DNA of 11,393 bases, from the NCBI GenBank assembly GCA_044375105.1, contig JBILNK010000143.1, forward strand, positions 1 to 11,393, read 5' to 3'. Under the pieces are notes generated by a model. It had not been told where the DNA came from, searched no databases, and saw nothing but the letters and a program-made list of their open reading frames with translations. This stretch comes from JBIKLM01 sp044375105 (GTDB lineage Bacteria > Planctomycetota > UBA1135 > GCA-002686595). A program made the position numbers and the translations under genes. Of the stretch, positions 1 to 6,012 are shown in pieces (positions within the stretch are counted from its first letter, which is position 1; each line of letters starts with the position of its first letter).

Positions 1-799
1 GATTGCGATCCTGCGTGCGCGGATCGTCGACCTCGCCGTCGGCCTCGAAATAGAGATCGGCCAGCTCGGCCAACAGGTCCGCTTCGGGTGCCCCGGAGCG
101 CAGTTCCGCCACCAGGGCGTTGCTGGCCGGGCCCAGTTCGCCGGCGGCACGCAGCGCGCGCGAGCGCCACAGAGCCTCCAGAGCCCGGCCGCCCGGGAAC
201 GGGAGCTCCGAGGAGGAGGAGGCCGCACGGGCTCGCTCGCGCAGAGCCAAAGCCCGCTCCCTTTGCCCCGCGCCCAGGCTCAAGCGCGCCCCCAGTTCCG
301 CCAGGGCGACGCTCGAATCCGGCTCTAGCCCGGCACCCGCCAGGGCCTCGAAACGTTGGCTGCCTTCGACGTAGCGGCCCAGCTCGAGCAGCGCCTCGAG
401 CTCCACCCGCCAGGCCCCGCGGGCTTCCGGCGCGCCGGGCGCGCCCGCTTGCTCCGCCTCGCGGGCCACCCGGCGGGCGGCCTCCAGGGCCGGCTCGAAG
501 CGCGACAGATCGAGCTCCAGGGCCGCCAAGACGGCCCGGCTGCGCCAATCCCCGGGTTCGTCCGAAAGCAGCTCCGAAAGCGCCGCCCGGGCCTCCTGGA
601 CGGCCCCGGAGCGTCGCAGCCGGTCGGCATCCAGGCGCGCTTCGACCAGCCAGGCTTCGAGCTCGGCCTCGGTCTCCTGGGCCGGGGCGGGGGCGTTGGC
701 TCGAGCTGGCTCCGCCCGCGTTGCGAGGCACAGCAGGGTCGAAAGCAGGACTGGCCAGGGGGCCAGGACGCGGCGCAGCGTTGCTCCAGGATCGGTCAA
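1..799 (-). CDS. Exported helical-repeat (TPR-like) protein, 3' end outside the window
   Basis: The minus-strand frame is open from position 1 to a TTG at 799-797, giving 266 codons of an unfinished protein. An in-frame stop lies shortly upstream near 856. The N-terminus (MTDPGATLRRVLAP...) has a basic residue pair, then a hydrophobic run (VLLSTLLCLATRA) that fits a signal peptide cleaved before EPARA, followed by a short Ala/Pro linker. The rest is Ala/Leu/Glu/Arg-rich amphipathic helices with TPR spacing, for example ALLELGRYVEGSQRFEALAG and RERALALRERARA. No catalytic motif is visible, so it may be a periplasmic scaffold or the N-terminal half of a larger enzyme. The TTG has no Shine-Dalgarno sequence. 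The frame is strongly protein-like and the alternative frames here are Pro/Arg-rich shadows. It is divergent from the amidase gene, with only 35 nt between the two candidate starts. The function is not recognised. Confidence 0.75.
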   Translation of the reverse strand, partial: MTDPGATLRRVLAPWPVLLSTLLCLATRAEPARANAPAPAQETEAELEAWLVEARLDADRLRRSGAVQEARAALSELLSDEPGDWRSRAVLAALELDLSRFEPALEAARRVAREAEQAGAPGAPEARGAWRVELEALLELGRYVEGSQRFEALAGAGLEPDSSVALAELGARLSLGAGQRERALALRERARAASSSSELPFPGGRALEALWRSRALRAAGELGPASNALVAELRSGAPEADLLAELADLYFEADGEVDDPRTQDRN

Positions 800-809
800 G
801 GGTGTAGAC

Positions 810-815
810 AGGAGG
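810..815 (+). promoter_or_regulatory. Shine-Dalgarno sequence AGGAGG facing an ATG that is out of frame with the amidase
   Basis: AGGAGG at 810-815 is the only strong Shine-Dalgarno match seen ahead of a candidate start in this window. It sits at ideal distance (5 nt) from ATG 821. That ATG opens a 44-codon frame ending with TGA at 953-955, one frame away from the amidase. The amidase's own GTG candidates are at 835 (19 nt from the site) and 883. The site could serve a leader peptide or, at poor spacing, the GTG at 835. Confidence 0.5.
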
Positions 816-834
816 GGCTGATGAGCGCGGCCCT

Positions 835-1995
835 GTGGCCCCGCCTCGCCCAAAGCCTAGCCCCAAACGCGCCGCCCTTCCCGTGTCAGGCACCGCTTCG
901 TTCCAGCCCCGTACGCGGCGGTCGCTCTTTTGGGGCGCTCTGCTGCTGGCCCTGACCCTCGTTTGGGGGCCCGGCTGCGCCTCGCCGCGCTTCCAGCCGG
1001 AGGTCCTGCCCGCGCCGCTGGTCTCGGCGACCCCCACCTGGGCGGAACTCGAGGCCCTCGAAGCCTGGCTCGACCAGCACGGCTCTGCCGCCGAACCGAT
1101 CGACCGATTGGAGGCCGAGCTGCGCCTGGCCGAAGGACGCCTGCGGCTGGCCGAAGCCGATCTCGCCGCGAAGCCCGATGCGCCGGTCGTGGCGCGGATC
1201 GCGGCGGCCCGCAGCGGCTATCGCTCGATCCTTGAATCGCCCGAAGCGACCGCGGATCAGCGCGATCGCGCCCGCCGCGGCCTGGAACGTCTCGAATCGA
1301 TCGGCCGCAGCGAGCCCCGGGCCCCGTTGGCCAGCGCCAGCCTGAGCAACATCATCCCGCGCTCGAGCTGGGGTGCCGCCTCGCCGAACACGTCCGACAT
1401 GGATCGTTCGCGCCAGGATTGGTCGCGCATCACGGTGCACCACACCGCCATGCCCGGTCGGCGTCTGCAGGGCCGCCCGATCGAATCGGTGGCCGCCACC
1501 CTGCGCCAGATCCAGAAAAACCACATGCAGGGCGAGGGCTGGGCCGACATCGGCTACCACTTCCTGATCGATCCCGACGGCCGCGTCTACGAAGGGCGGC
1601 GCATCGAGTGGGTCGGCGCCCATGCGGGCAGGAGCGGCGGTCAGAATCACAACGAGCGCAACCTCGGCATCTGCCTGCTCGGCAATTTTGATGAAGAGCA
1701 GCCCAGCGCCCAGGCTCTTTCAGCCCTGGATTCCCTGGTGGCCAGCCTGCGGCAGCGCTACCAGATCGCCCAGGCGAGCGTCTTCGGACACTGTGATTTC
1801 AAGGAAACCGCTTGCCCCGGTCAGGCCCTACGCAACTGGCTGGCGGCCTACAAGAACGGCGCGGCCAGGTCGTCGAGCAGGCTCTCGATGCTGAAAGCCG
1901 GCGAGAATCCCAGCGCAGACAAACGGCTGACGTCGCCGAAGACCACGTCGGGCTCGTCGGGCCGAACCAAGCAGGGCTCTTCGAAGGTGCGCTGA
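835..1995 (+). CDS. Zinc-dependent N-acetylmuramoyl-L-alanine amidase (Amidase_2/PGRP fold), probable lipoprotein
   Basis: Predicted to cleave the bond between N-acetylmuramic acid and L-alanine in peptidoglycan outside the cytoplasm. Numbering is from the GTG at 835. Residues about 29-50 form a basic then hydrophobic export signal ending at a Cys (LVWGPGCAS), a loose lipobox. Residues about 65-160 are helical. The Amidase_2/PGRP domain spans about 175-345: SSWGA at its start, ITVHHTAM with Zn ligand H202, GYHFLIDPDGRVYEGR with Y241, then FGHCDF and TACPG supplying ligands H319 and C327. These match the ligand set of T7 lysozyme and PGRP amidases. The GTG at 883 gives a more usual signal peptide and is an equally good start. 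The last ~47 residues are Ser/Lys/Arg-rich, lie outside the domain and are encoded antisense to the 3' end of rmd. Fold and reaction are secure; start and tail are not. Confidence 0.9.
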   Translation: MAPPRPKPSPKRAALPVSGTASFQPRTRRSLFWGALLLALTLVWGPGCASPRFQPEVLPAPLVSATPTWAELEALEAWLDQHGSAAEPIDRLEAELRLAEGRLRLAEADLAAKPDAPVVARIAAARSGYRSILESPEATADQRDRARRGLERLESIGRSEPRAPLASASLSNIIPRSSWGAASPNTSDMDRSRQDWSRITVHHTAMPGRRLQGRPIESVAATLRQIQKNHMQGEGWADIGYHFLIDPDGRVYEGRRIEWVGAHAGRSGGQNHNERNLGICLLGNFDEEQPSAQALSALDSLVASLRQRYQIAQASVFGHCDFKETACPGQALRNWLAAYKNGAARSSSRLSMLKAGENPSADKRLTSPKTTSGSSGRTKQGSSKVR

Positions 1996-2876
1996 GCGAG
2001 CTCCTCGGGTCTGTATCCCAAGCGCCGCCCGAGGCCAGCCCAGAGGTCGCCCAGGGCCACCGCGCTGCCCCGGCAGACGTTGTAGGCTCGCCCCACCTGC
2101 CCGCGCAGCAAGAGCAGCTCGTAGGCGGCCAGGACGTCGTCGACGTGCAAGAAATCCCTGGCCGCGGCCAGGTTGCCCACGGGCAAGCGCTCGGAGCGAC
2201 CGCGGCCGCGCGCCAGCCGCCCTGCGAAAGCCGCCAGGGCATAGTCCTCGGACTGGCCCGGGCCGGCGTGGTTGAACGGCCTGGCGATCACGGCCGCCAG
2301 GCCCCTCTGGGTGGCCAGGAGCACCTGCTCTTCCGCCTCGCGCTTGCTCATCCCATAGCGGTTCCGGGGCGCCAGGGGCGCCGTTTCGGACAGCGGATTG
2401 GGGCCCGGCCCGTAGACCTGTGCGGTGCTGACGTGCAGCAGCTTGGCGCCCACGGCCAGAGTGGCCTCCGCCACGCTGCGCGTCAGCTCGACGTTGAGCT
2501 CCCGGGACGCCTCGGGATCGGCCTCGTTGGCGCGCGGATTGGCCAGGGCCGCCAGGTGCAGGACATGGGTCGGCCCGAAATCGTCGAAGATCGCCTGCAG
2601 CGCGCCCTCGTGGCGCAGGTCGAACAACCCCAAGCGGTGACGCGGGTGCACGCGCAGCCGGTGGAGCGCCGGGCTCGGCCGCCGGGCAAGGGCCAGCAGG
2701 GCCGGGCCCGGGCCCGCCTCGAGGCGGCGGATCAAGCGCGCGCCCACGAAACCGCCCGCCCCGGTGATCGCCAGCCGCGCTTCCCGCGGCAGCCGCAGGG
2801 CGGCACCGGCGGCCTCGGAGGAGGAACGGGACGCCAAGGCTCGCTCAGCGCCTGGAGAGGCGCTCGAGATCCGCAT
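1848..2876 (-). CDS. rmd: NAD(P)-dependent sugar-nucleotide reductase/epimerase, probably GDP-6-deoxy-D-mannose reductase
   Basis: An extended short-chain dehydrogenase that most likely reduces GDP-4-dehydro-6-deoxy-D-mannose (the product of the adjacent GMD) to GDP-D-rhamnose. Visible motifs, numbered from ATG 2876: nucleotide-binding GAGGFVG at 39-45, catalytic S150/T151 in HVSTAQVYG, YGMSK with Y174 and K178, and RPFNHAGPGQ at 199-208, which is typical of RMD-like enzymes. The C-terminus (GDVSRLSALGF then a final helix) also fits that family. It lacks the GDP-fucose synthase hallmarks, so fcl is unlikely. GDP-talose formation or another 4-keto-sugar epimerase remains possible. The ATG lies inside the 3' end of gmd (32-nt overlap) and leaves about 35 residues of low-complexity sequence before the Rossmann strand. 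A TTG at 2837 (codon 14), 8 nt past the gmd stop, is an alternative start. Its 3' end overlaps the amidase gene tail-to-tail. Confidence 0.85.
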   Translation of the reverse strand: MRISSASPGAERALASRSSSEAAGAALRLPREARLAITGAGGFVGARLIRRLEAGPGPALLALARRPSPALHRLRVHPRHRLGLFDLRHEGALQAIFDDFGPTHVLHLAALANPRANEADPEASRELNVELTRSVAEATLAVGAKLLHVSTAQVYGPGPNPLSETAPLAPRNRYGMSKREAEEQVLLATQRGLAAVIARPFNHAGPGQSEDYALAAFAGRLARGRGRSERLPVGNLAAARDFLHVDDVLAAYELLLLRGQVGRAYNVCRGSAVALGDLWAGLGRRLGYRPEELAQRTFEEPCLVRPDEPDVVFGDVSRLSALGFSPAFSIESLLDDLAAPFL

Positions 2877-3831
2877 CGACCATCATGCGCACCAGGCCCG
2901 GGAAATCGACCTCGGGCTCCCAGCGCAGCTCGCGGCGCGCCTTGCTGGCATCCCCAAGCAAGAACTCGACTTCGGCGGGCCTGAGCAGCGCCGGGTCCTG
3001 GACGACGTGGGCGCGCCAATCCAAGCCGACGTGTTCGAAGGCCAGGCGGCAGCAGTCCTCGACCGAATGGGTGCGCCCCGTGGCGATCACATAGTCCTCG
3101 GGTTGGTCCGCTTGCAGCATCAGCCACATGGCGCGCACGTAGTCCCCGGCGAAGCCCCAATCGCGGCGCGCGTCGAGATTGCCGAGCCGCAGCTCGCGCG
3201 CCAAGCCGAGCCGGATCCGAGCGGCCGTGTGGGCGATCTTGCGGGTCACGAACTCCAGGCCGCGGCGGGGCGATTCGTGGTTGAAGAGGATGCCCGAGCA
3301 GGCGAACAGGCCGTAGGACTCGCGGTAATTGACCGTGATGAAGTGCCCGTAGGCCTTGGCCACGCCATAGGGACTGCGGGGATAAAACGGCGTCGATTCC
3401 TTCTGCGGGCTCTCGCGCACCTTGCCGAACATCTCGGAACTCGAGGCCTGGTAGAAGCGCGCTTCGGGGCAGACGCGGCGCAGGGCCTCCAGCAGACGCG
3501 TGACCCCCACCGCGGTGAACTCCGCCGTCAGCACCGGTTCGGCCCAAGAGGTCGGCACGAAGGACTGGGCCGCAAGGTTGTAGACCTCGTTGGGCTGGGC
3601 CGCGTCCAGGGCGCGGGTCAAGCTCGAGGTATCGAGCAAGTCGGCGTGCAGCAGCGTCAAGCGCTCGGTCAGGTGCTCGATGCGCTCGAAACGCTCGCTC
3701 GAAGAGCGTCGCACCACGCCGAAGACCTGGTAGCCGCGGCTCAGCAGGAATTCCGCCAGATAACTGCCGTCCTGGCCGGTGATGCCGGTGATCAGGGCGC
3801 GGCGCCCGGCGCCAAGGGAGGATGTGTGCAT
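2845..3831 (-). CDS. gmd: GDP-mannose 4,6-dehydratase
   Basis: Converts GDP-D-mannose to GDP-4-dehydro-6-deoxy-D-mannose in the cytoplasm, the entry step to GDP-rhamnose, GDP-fucose and related sugars. The 328-residue protein is of normal length and very well conserved: GITGQDGSYLAEFL with the GxxGxxG at 16-22, YNLAAQSFVPTSW, the catalytic set S131 (Thr in many homologues), E133, Y155 and K159 in SSSEMFG and YGVAK, then GILFNHESPRRG and RRDWGFAGDYVRAMW for sugar and dimer contacts. The ATG at 3831 has no Shine-Dalgarno sequence and is preceded by CAGCCC. It follows ald by 54 nt and overlaps the rmd-like gene, so gmd and rmd are almost certainly co-transcribed and possibly translationally coupled. 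The assignment is secure; the final sugar depends on the partner reductase. Confidence 0.96.
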   Translation of the reverse strand: MHTSSLGAGRRALITGITGQDGSYLAEFLLSRGYQVFGVVRRSSSERFERIEHLTERLTLLHADLLDTSSLTRALDAAQPNEVYNLAAQSFVPTSWAEPVLTAEFTAVGVTRLLEALRRVCPEARFYQASSSEMFGKVRESPQKESTPFYPRSPYGVAKAYGHFITVNYRESYGLFACSGILFNHESPRRGLEFVTRKIAHTAARIRLGLARELRLGNLDARRDWGFAGDYVRAMWLMLQADQPEDYVIATGRTHSVEDCCRLAFEHVGLDWRAHVVQDPALLRPAEVEFLLGDASKARRELRWEPEVDFPGLVRMMVDADLERLSRR

Positions 3832-3850
3832 GGGCTGACGCTGGGGGCGG

Positions 3851-3880
3851 TCGCGGGGTACTTCGGCGGCCGCCCCGCGA
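3851..3880 (-). terminator. 8-bp hairpin between ald and gmd
   Basis: TCGCGGGG (3851-3858) and CCCCGCGA (3873-3880) are perfect complements around a 14-nt loop. The hairpin starts 5 nt beyond the ald stop codon and lies within the 54-nt gap before gmd. There is no T-run, so it could be a weak terminator, an mRNA processing or stability element that uncouples ald from gmd/rmd expression, or chance in GC-rich DNA. Confidence 0.35.
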
Positions 3881-3885
3881 AGGGC

Positions 3886-5019
3886 TCAGGCGCGCTTGCC
3901 TTGGGCCCGCTGGAAAGCCTCGAGCGGATCGGAGACCTCGAGGCCGAAGGCCTCGCCGACCGCCGCGCAGACCAGCTCGCCGTTGATCAGGTTGGCGGCC
4001 AGGCGCAGAGGCTGGCTCTCGGCCAGAGCCTTGCCGGGACCCCAGTTGGCGAGTTTGAGGGTCCACTCGAGAGTCGCGTTGGTGAGGCCCAGGGTCGATG
4101 TGCGCGGCACCGCGCCCGGCATGTTGGCCACGCAGTAGTGGACGATCCCGTCGACCTCGAAGGTGGGCTTGGCGTGCGTGGTGGGCTTACAGGTCTCGAC
4201 GCAGCCGCCCTGGTCGACGGCCACGTCGACGATCACGGAGCCGGGCTTCATCAGCTTGAGATCGGCGCGCTGGACCAGCTTGGGGGCCGCGGCCCCAGGC
4301 ACCAGCACCGCCCCGATGACCAGATCGGCATGGGGCAGGTGCTCGAGAATCGCATGGCGGTTCGAGAAGGCCGTGCGGCAGTTTTGCGGCATGACCTCGT
4401 CGAGGTAACGCAGCCGATCCAGGCTCTTGTCCATGATGGTCACATCCGCGCCCAGGCCGCAGGCCATGCGGGCCGCGTTGATGCCGACGACTCCGCCGCC
4501 CAGCACCAGGACCTTGCCGCGCTTGACCCCCGGCACGCCGCCCAGCAGCACGCCCTGACCGCCGTTGGCCTTCTGCAGGAAGTAGGCTCCGGCTTGGATG
4601 GCCATGCGCCCGGCCACCTCGCTCATCGGGGTCAGCAGCGGCAGTTTGCCGTTGACCTCCAGGGTCTCGTAGGCGAAGCAGTGCGCCCCGGTCTTCATCA
4701 GCGCACGGGTCAGCTTCTCGTCGGCCGCCAGGTGGAAGTAGGTGAACACCACCTGCCCGCGGCGCATGCGGCTCCACTCTTCCTTGAGCGGCTCTTTGAC
4801 CTTGACGATCATCTGCGCTTCGGCCCAGACCTTGTCGACTTCCTTGATCACCTTCGCGCCGGCCTGCAGATAGGCGGCGTCCTCGAAGCCGCTGCCCAGC
4901 CCCGCGCCCGCCTGCACCATGACCTGGTGCCCCGCGCGCACCAGCTCGTCGGCGCCCGCCGGGGTCAGGGCGACGCGGTTCTCTTGGGGTTTGATCTCGG
5001 TGGGGACGCCGATCTTCAA
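3886..5019 (-). CDS. ald: Alanine dehydrogenase
   Basis: Catalyses reversible NAD-dependent oxidative deamination of L-alanine to pyruvate and ammonia in the cytoplasm. The TTG at 5019-5017 gives 377 residues, close to the usual ~371. It also places the key residues at or within one of their family numbers: R15 (NRVAL), K75 (KVKEP), H96 (YFHLA), the NAD-binding GGGVVG at 174-179, D197 at the end of the second Rossmann strand, and D269 (VAVDQGG) as the catalytic aspartate. That agreement is the reason for choosing TTG over the longer open frame reaching about 5211. The longer N-terminus would be Arg/Pro-rich and unlike the family. The start has no Shine-Dalgarno sequence and is directly preceded by seven C residues. 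The gene is upstream of gmd/rmd and divergent from tRNA-Val. Its link to the sugar-nucleotide genes is not obvious and may be only positional. Confidence 0.95.
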   Translation of the reverse strand: MKIGVPTEIKPQENRVALTPAGADELVRAGHQVMVQAGAGLGSGFEDAAYLQAGAKVIKEVDKVWAEAQMIVKVKEPLKEEWSRMRRGQVVFTYFHLAADEKLTRALMKTGAHCFAYETLEVNGKLPLLTPMSEVAGRMAIQAGAYFLQKANGGQGVLLGGVPGVKRGKVLVLGGGVVGINAARMACGLGADVTIMDKSLDRLRYLDEVMPQNCRTAFSNRHAILEHLPHADLVIGAVLVPGAAAPKLVQRADLKLMKPGSVIVDVAVDQGGCVETCKPTTHAKPTFEVDGIVHYCVANMPGAVPRTSTLGLTNATLEWTLKLANWGPGKALAESQPLRLAANLINGELVCAAVGEAFGLEVSDPLEAFQRAQGKRA

Positions 5020-5170
5020 GGGGGGGCTCCGCGGGTGGTAGGCCCGCGCGGTCACTGGACGAGGGGTTTGGAGGCCGCGGCTTCGGCCGAGGCGGGGCCA
5101 GAGTCTAGCGATCGAGACCCCGATCCCCCCCTGGTCGTCGGGCGGGCCACGCAGCTCCCCGAAAAGGCCC

Positions 5171-5199
5171 TTGAGCCCGGGCCCCTCGGCCGCTACCCT
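5171..5199 (+). promoter_or_regulatory. Sigma70-type promoter of the tRNA-Val gene
   Basis: TTGAGC (5171-5176, -35-like) and TACCCT (5194-5199, -10-like) are separated by exactly 17 nt. The expected transcription start near 5206 is a few bases before the mature tRNA 5' end at 5213, the usual arrangement for a bacterial tRNA gene. The call rests on spacing and position as well as the hexamers, which each depart from consensus. Confidence 0.6.
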
Positions 5200-5212
5200 G
5201 CGCCGCGCCAAA

Positions 5213-5286
5213 GGACCATTAGCTCAGTTGGTTAGAGCGCCACGTTGACATCGTGGAGGTCAGTGGTTCGAGTCCACTATGGTCCA
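5213..5286 (+). tRNA. tRNA-Val, anticodon GAC
   Basis: A complete cloverleaf can be drawn by hand. The acceptor stem is GGACCAT paired with ATGGTCC (5279-5285), with discriminator A5286. The D-arm is GCTC/GAGC with loop AGTTGGTTA. The anticodon stem is CCACG/CGTGG with loop TTGACAT (anticodon GAC, reading GUC and GUU valine codons). The variable loop is AGGTC, and the T-arm is AGTGG/CCACT with loop TTCGAGT. The length is 74 nt. The 3' CCA is not encoded (GGCT follows), so it must be added by the CCA-adding enzyme. All stems are fully paired, with no sign of decay. Confidence 0.97.
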
Positions 5287-5288
5287 GG

Positions 5289-5308
5289 CTGGCCGCCGGT
5301 TCGGCCGG
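5289..5308 (+). terminator. Hairpin directly downstream of tRNA-Val
   Basis: CTGGCCG (5289-5295) pairs with CGGCCGG (5302-5308), seven base pairs including one wobble, around a 6-nt loop. It starts two bases after the tRNA. It is followed by G residues, not T residues, so it could aid 3' processing or act as a non-canonical terminator. Confidence 0.35.
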
Positions 5309-5385
5309 GGGGGTCTCCAGGGCTTGCGGCCCGCGGCCAGGTTCACGGCGAGGCCCGCGCGGACCGATCCTTCGGGGGAGCCTGA

Positions 5386-5467
5386 GGCGGATCGTTCGGC
5401 TCGGGGCGATGAGCGCGCGGCTTGCTGCGTTCCCTGACCGAACCGGAGCATTCACTTGCGATCCGCC
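5386..5467 (-). ncRNA. Candidate structured RNA with partial SRP-RNA-like core (tentative)
   Basis: A perfect 9-bp inverted repeat, GGCGGATCG (5386-5394) with CGATCCGCC (5459-5467), encloses an inner 8-bp helix (5397-5404 with 5438-5445). The inner helix pairs completely only on the minus strand, where a G-U wobble replaces an A-C mismatch. Read on the minus strand, the interior has GTGAA, then CGGT-CAGG, then AGCA-A-GCCG. These resemble the GUGAA, GGUCAGG and AGCAGCC blocks of small bacterial SRP RNA. However, the apical helix with its GGAA tetraloop (UCC-GGAA-GGA in E. coli) is replaced by only six bases. The element may be an unusual or decayed SRP RNA, another structured RNA, or coincidence. 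No promoter was found for it. Confidence 0.2.
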
Positions 5468-5501
5468 GGGGGGGCTGCCGAGAGACCCGGGCCGTTTCAG
5501 G

Positions 5502-5557
5502 ACCCGTGCGACCAAAGCGGCGGACGGCTTTTTCCGATCCGCTCGCTGACGGGTTTT
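5502..5557 (+). terminator. Nested stem followed by TTTT
   Basis: ACCCGT (5502-5507) pairs with ACGGGT (5549-5554), the latter running into TTTT (5554-5557). Nested inside are AGCGG with CCGCT (5516-5520/5539-5543) and CGGA with TCCG (5521-5524/5533-5536), separated on the 3' side by a two-base bulge. A GC stem ending in four T residues on the plus strand is terminator-like and could end a plus-strand transcript from the tRNA promoter or an unrecognised RNA. It lies about 450 nt before htrA. Confidence 0.35.
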
Positions 5558-5604
5558 GGCGGCCCCGCCGCCTCCGCCCATGAACCGAACCTCGGGAAGC
5601 CAAA

Positions 5605-5802
5605 GCCCAGGGCCCGGCCCGTGGCGGTGGCTGGGCGAGGCCGGGGCTGATCCATCGAAATCAGCTGCGGTCGGGCCACCCCTGGCCGGACGGGCAAGCC
5701 GACCGGTGCCACGGCCGCCCCGTGGCAGCCGATGCCCCCCCTCGGCATCGCCAGGAGCTGCCGGCGCCAAGCGCCCGGCGGTCCGCCTCCAAGGGCCGGC
5801 CC
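5605..5802. repeat. Cluster of consecutive short inverted repeats
   Basis: In order: GCCCAG/CTGGGC (5605-5610/5631-5636), GCTGAT/ATCAGC (5646-5651/5660-5665), GGCCA/TGGCC (5674-5678/5683-5687), TGCCACGG/CCGTGGCA (5707-5714/5720-5727), CGATGCC/GGCATCG (5730-5736/5744-5750), GCCGGCGC with GCGCCCGGC, one C bulged (5760-5767/5771-5779), and the palindrome GGGCCGGCCC (5793-5802). Single short hairpins are expected by chance in such GC-rich DNA. The run of non-overlapping ones, two of them 2 nt apart, is what is notable. Confidence 0.4.
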
Positions 5803-6012
5803 AAGCCGGACCTCACCTGGCTCCCCTGGCTGCCCCGTCCCGCTTGGGTGCAACGAGGCGCCGCGGCCACGCCCCAGCGATCGAAGGGTGGGCGCCGATC
5901 GACCCCGAGTTCGCCCGGGCCCCGGAATCGCGCCGCTGGGCCGAGTCTCGATCCAACGGCGGACCGCCGGCGGGCGTAGGCTCAAGAGGGCTGTACGCAC
6001 CCCCGCCTGTCC

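Larger units (their letters stand above)
5287..6012. other. 726-nt non-coding stretch between tRNA-Val and htrA
   Basis: No convincing gene is seen in any frame. The open frames here translate to Pro/Arg/Gly-rich sequence with no motif, as expected for stop-poor GC-rich DNA. The stretch holds the hairpin after the tRNA (5289-5308), an 82-nt inverted-repeat element (5386-5467), a stem followed by TTTT (5502-5557), and successive short hairpins between 5605 and 5802. It also has three runs of seven C or G (5307-5313, 5468-5474, 5735-5741). The htrA promoter should lie in the last 100-200 nt, but no good -35/-10 pair could be picked. The AT content is low throughout. Confidence 0.6.

Noticed and set aside
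356..820. Plus-strand open frame leading into ATG 821
   Set aside because: It is antisense to the exported repeat protein, whose minus-strand translation is far more protein-like. Only the part after the Shine-Dalgarno site at 810 was kept as a finding.
1848..2876. GDP-L-fucose synthase (fcl) as the partner of gmd
   Set aside because: The RPFNHAGPGQ motif and C-terminal pattern fit GDP-6-deoxy-D-mannose reductase, and the fucose-synthase hallmark motifs are absent.
2764..5235. Plus-strand open frame of 823 codons antisense to gmd and ald
   Set aside because: It is His/Gln/Arg/Gly-rich with no motif, and lies opposite two highly conserved enzyme genes. Stop codons are rare on the opposite strand of GC-rich genes.
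5964..5973. 10-bp palindrome CCGCCGGCGG 40 bp before htrA, considered as an operator, with TAGGCT at 5977 as a -10 box
   Set aside because: Five complementary pairs are expected more than once by chance in this much GC-rich DNA, and no -35 partner stands at the right distance.
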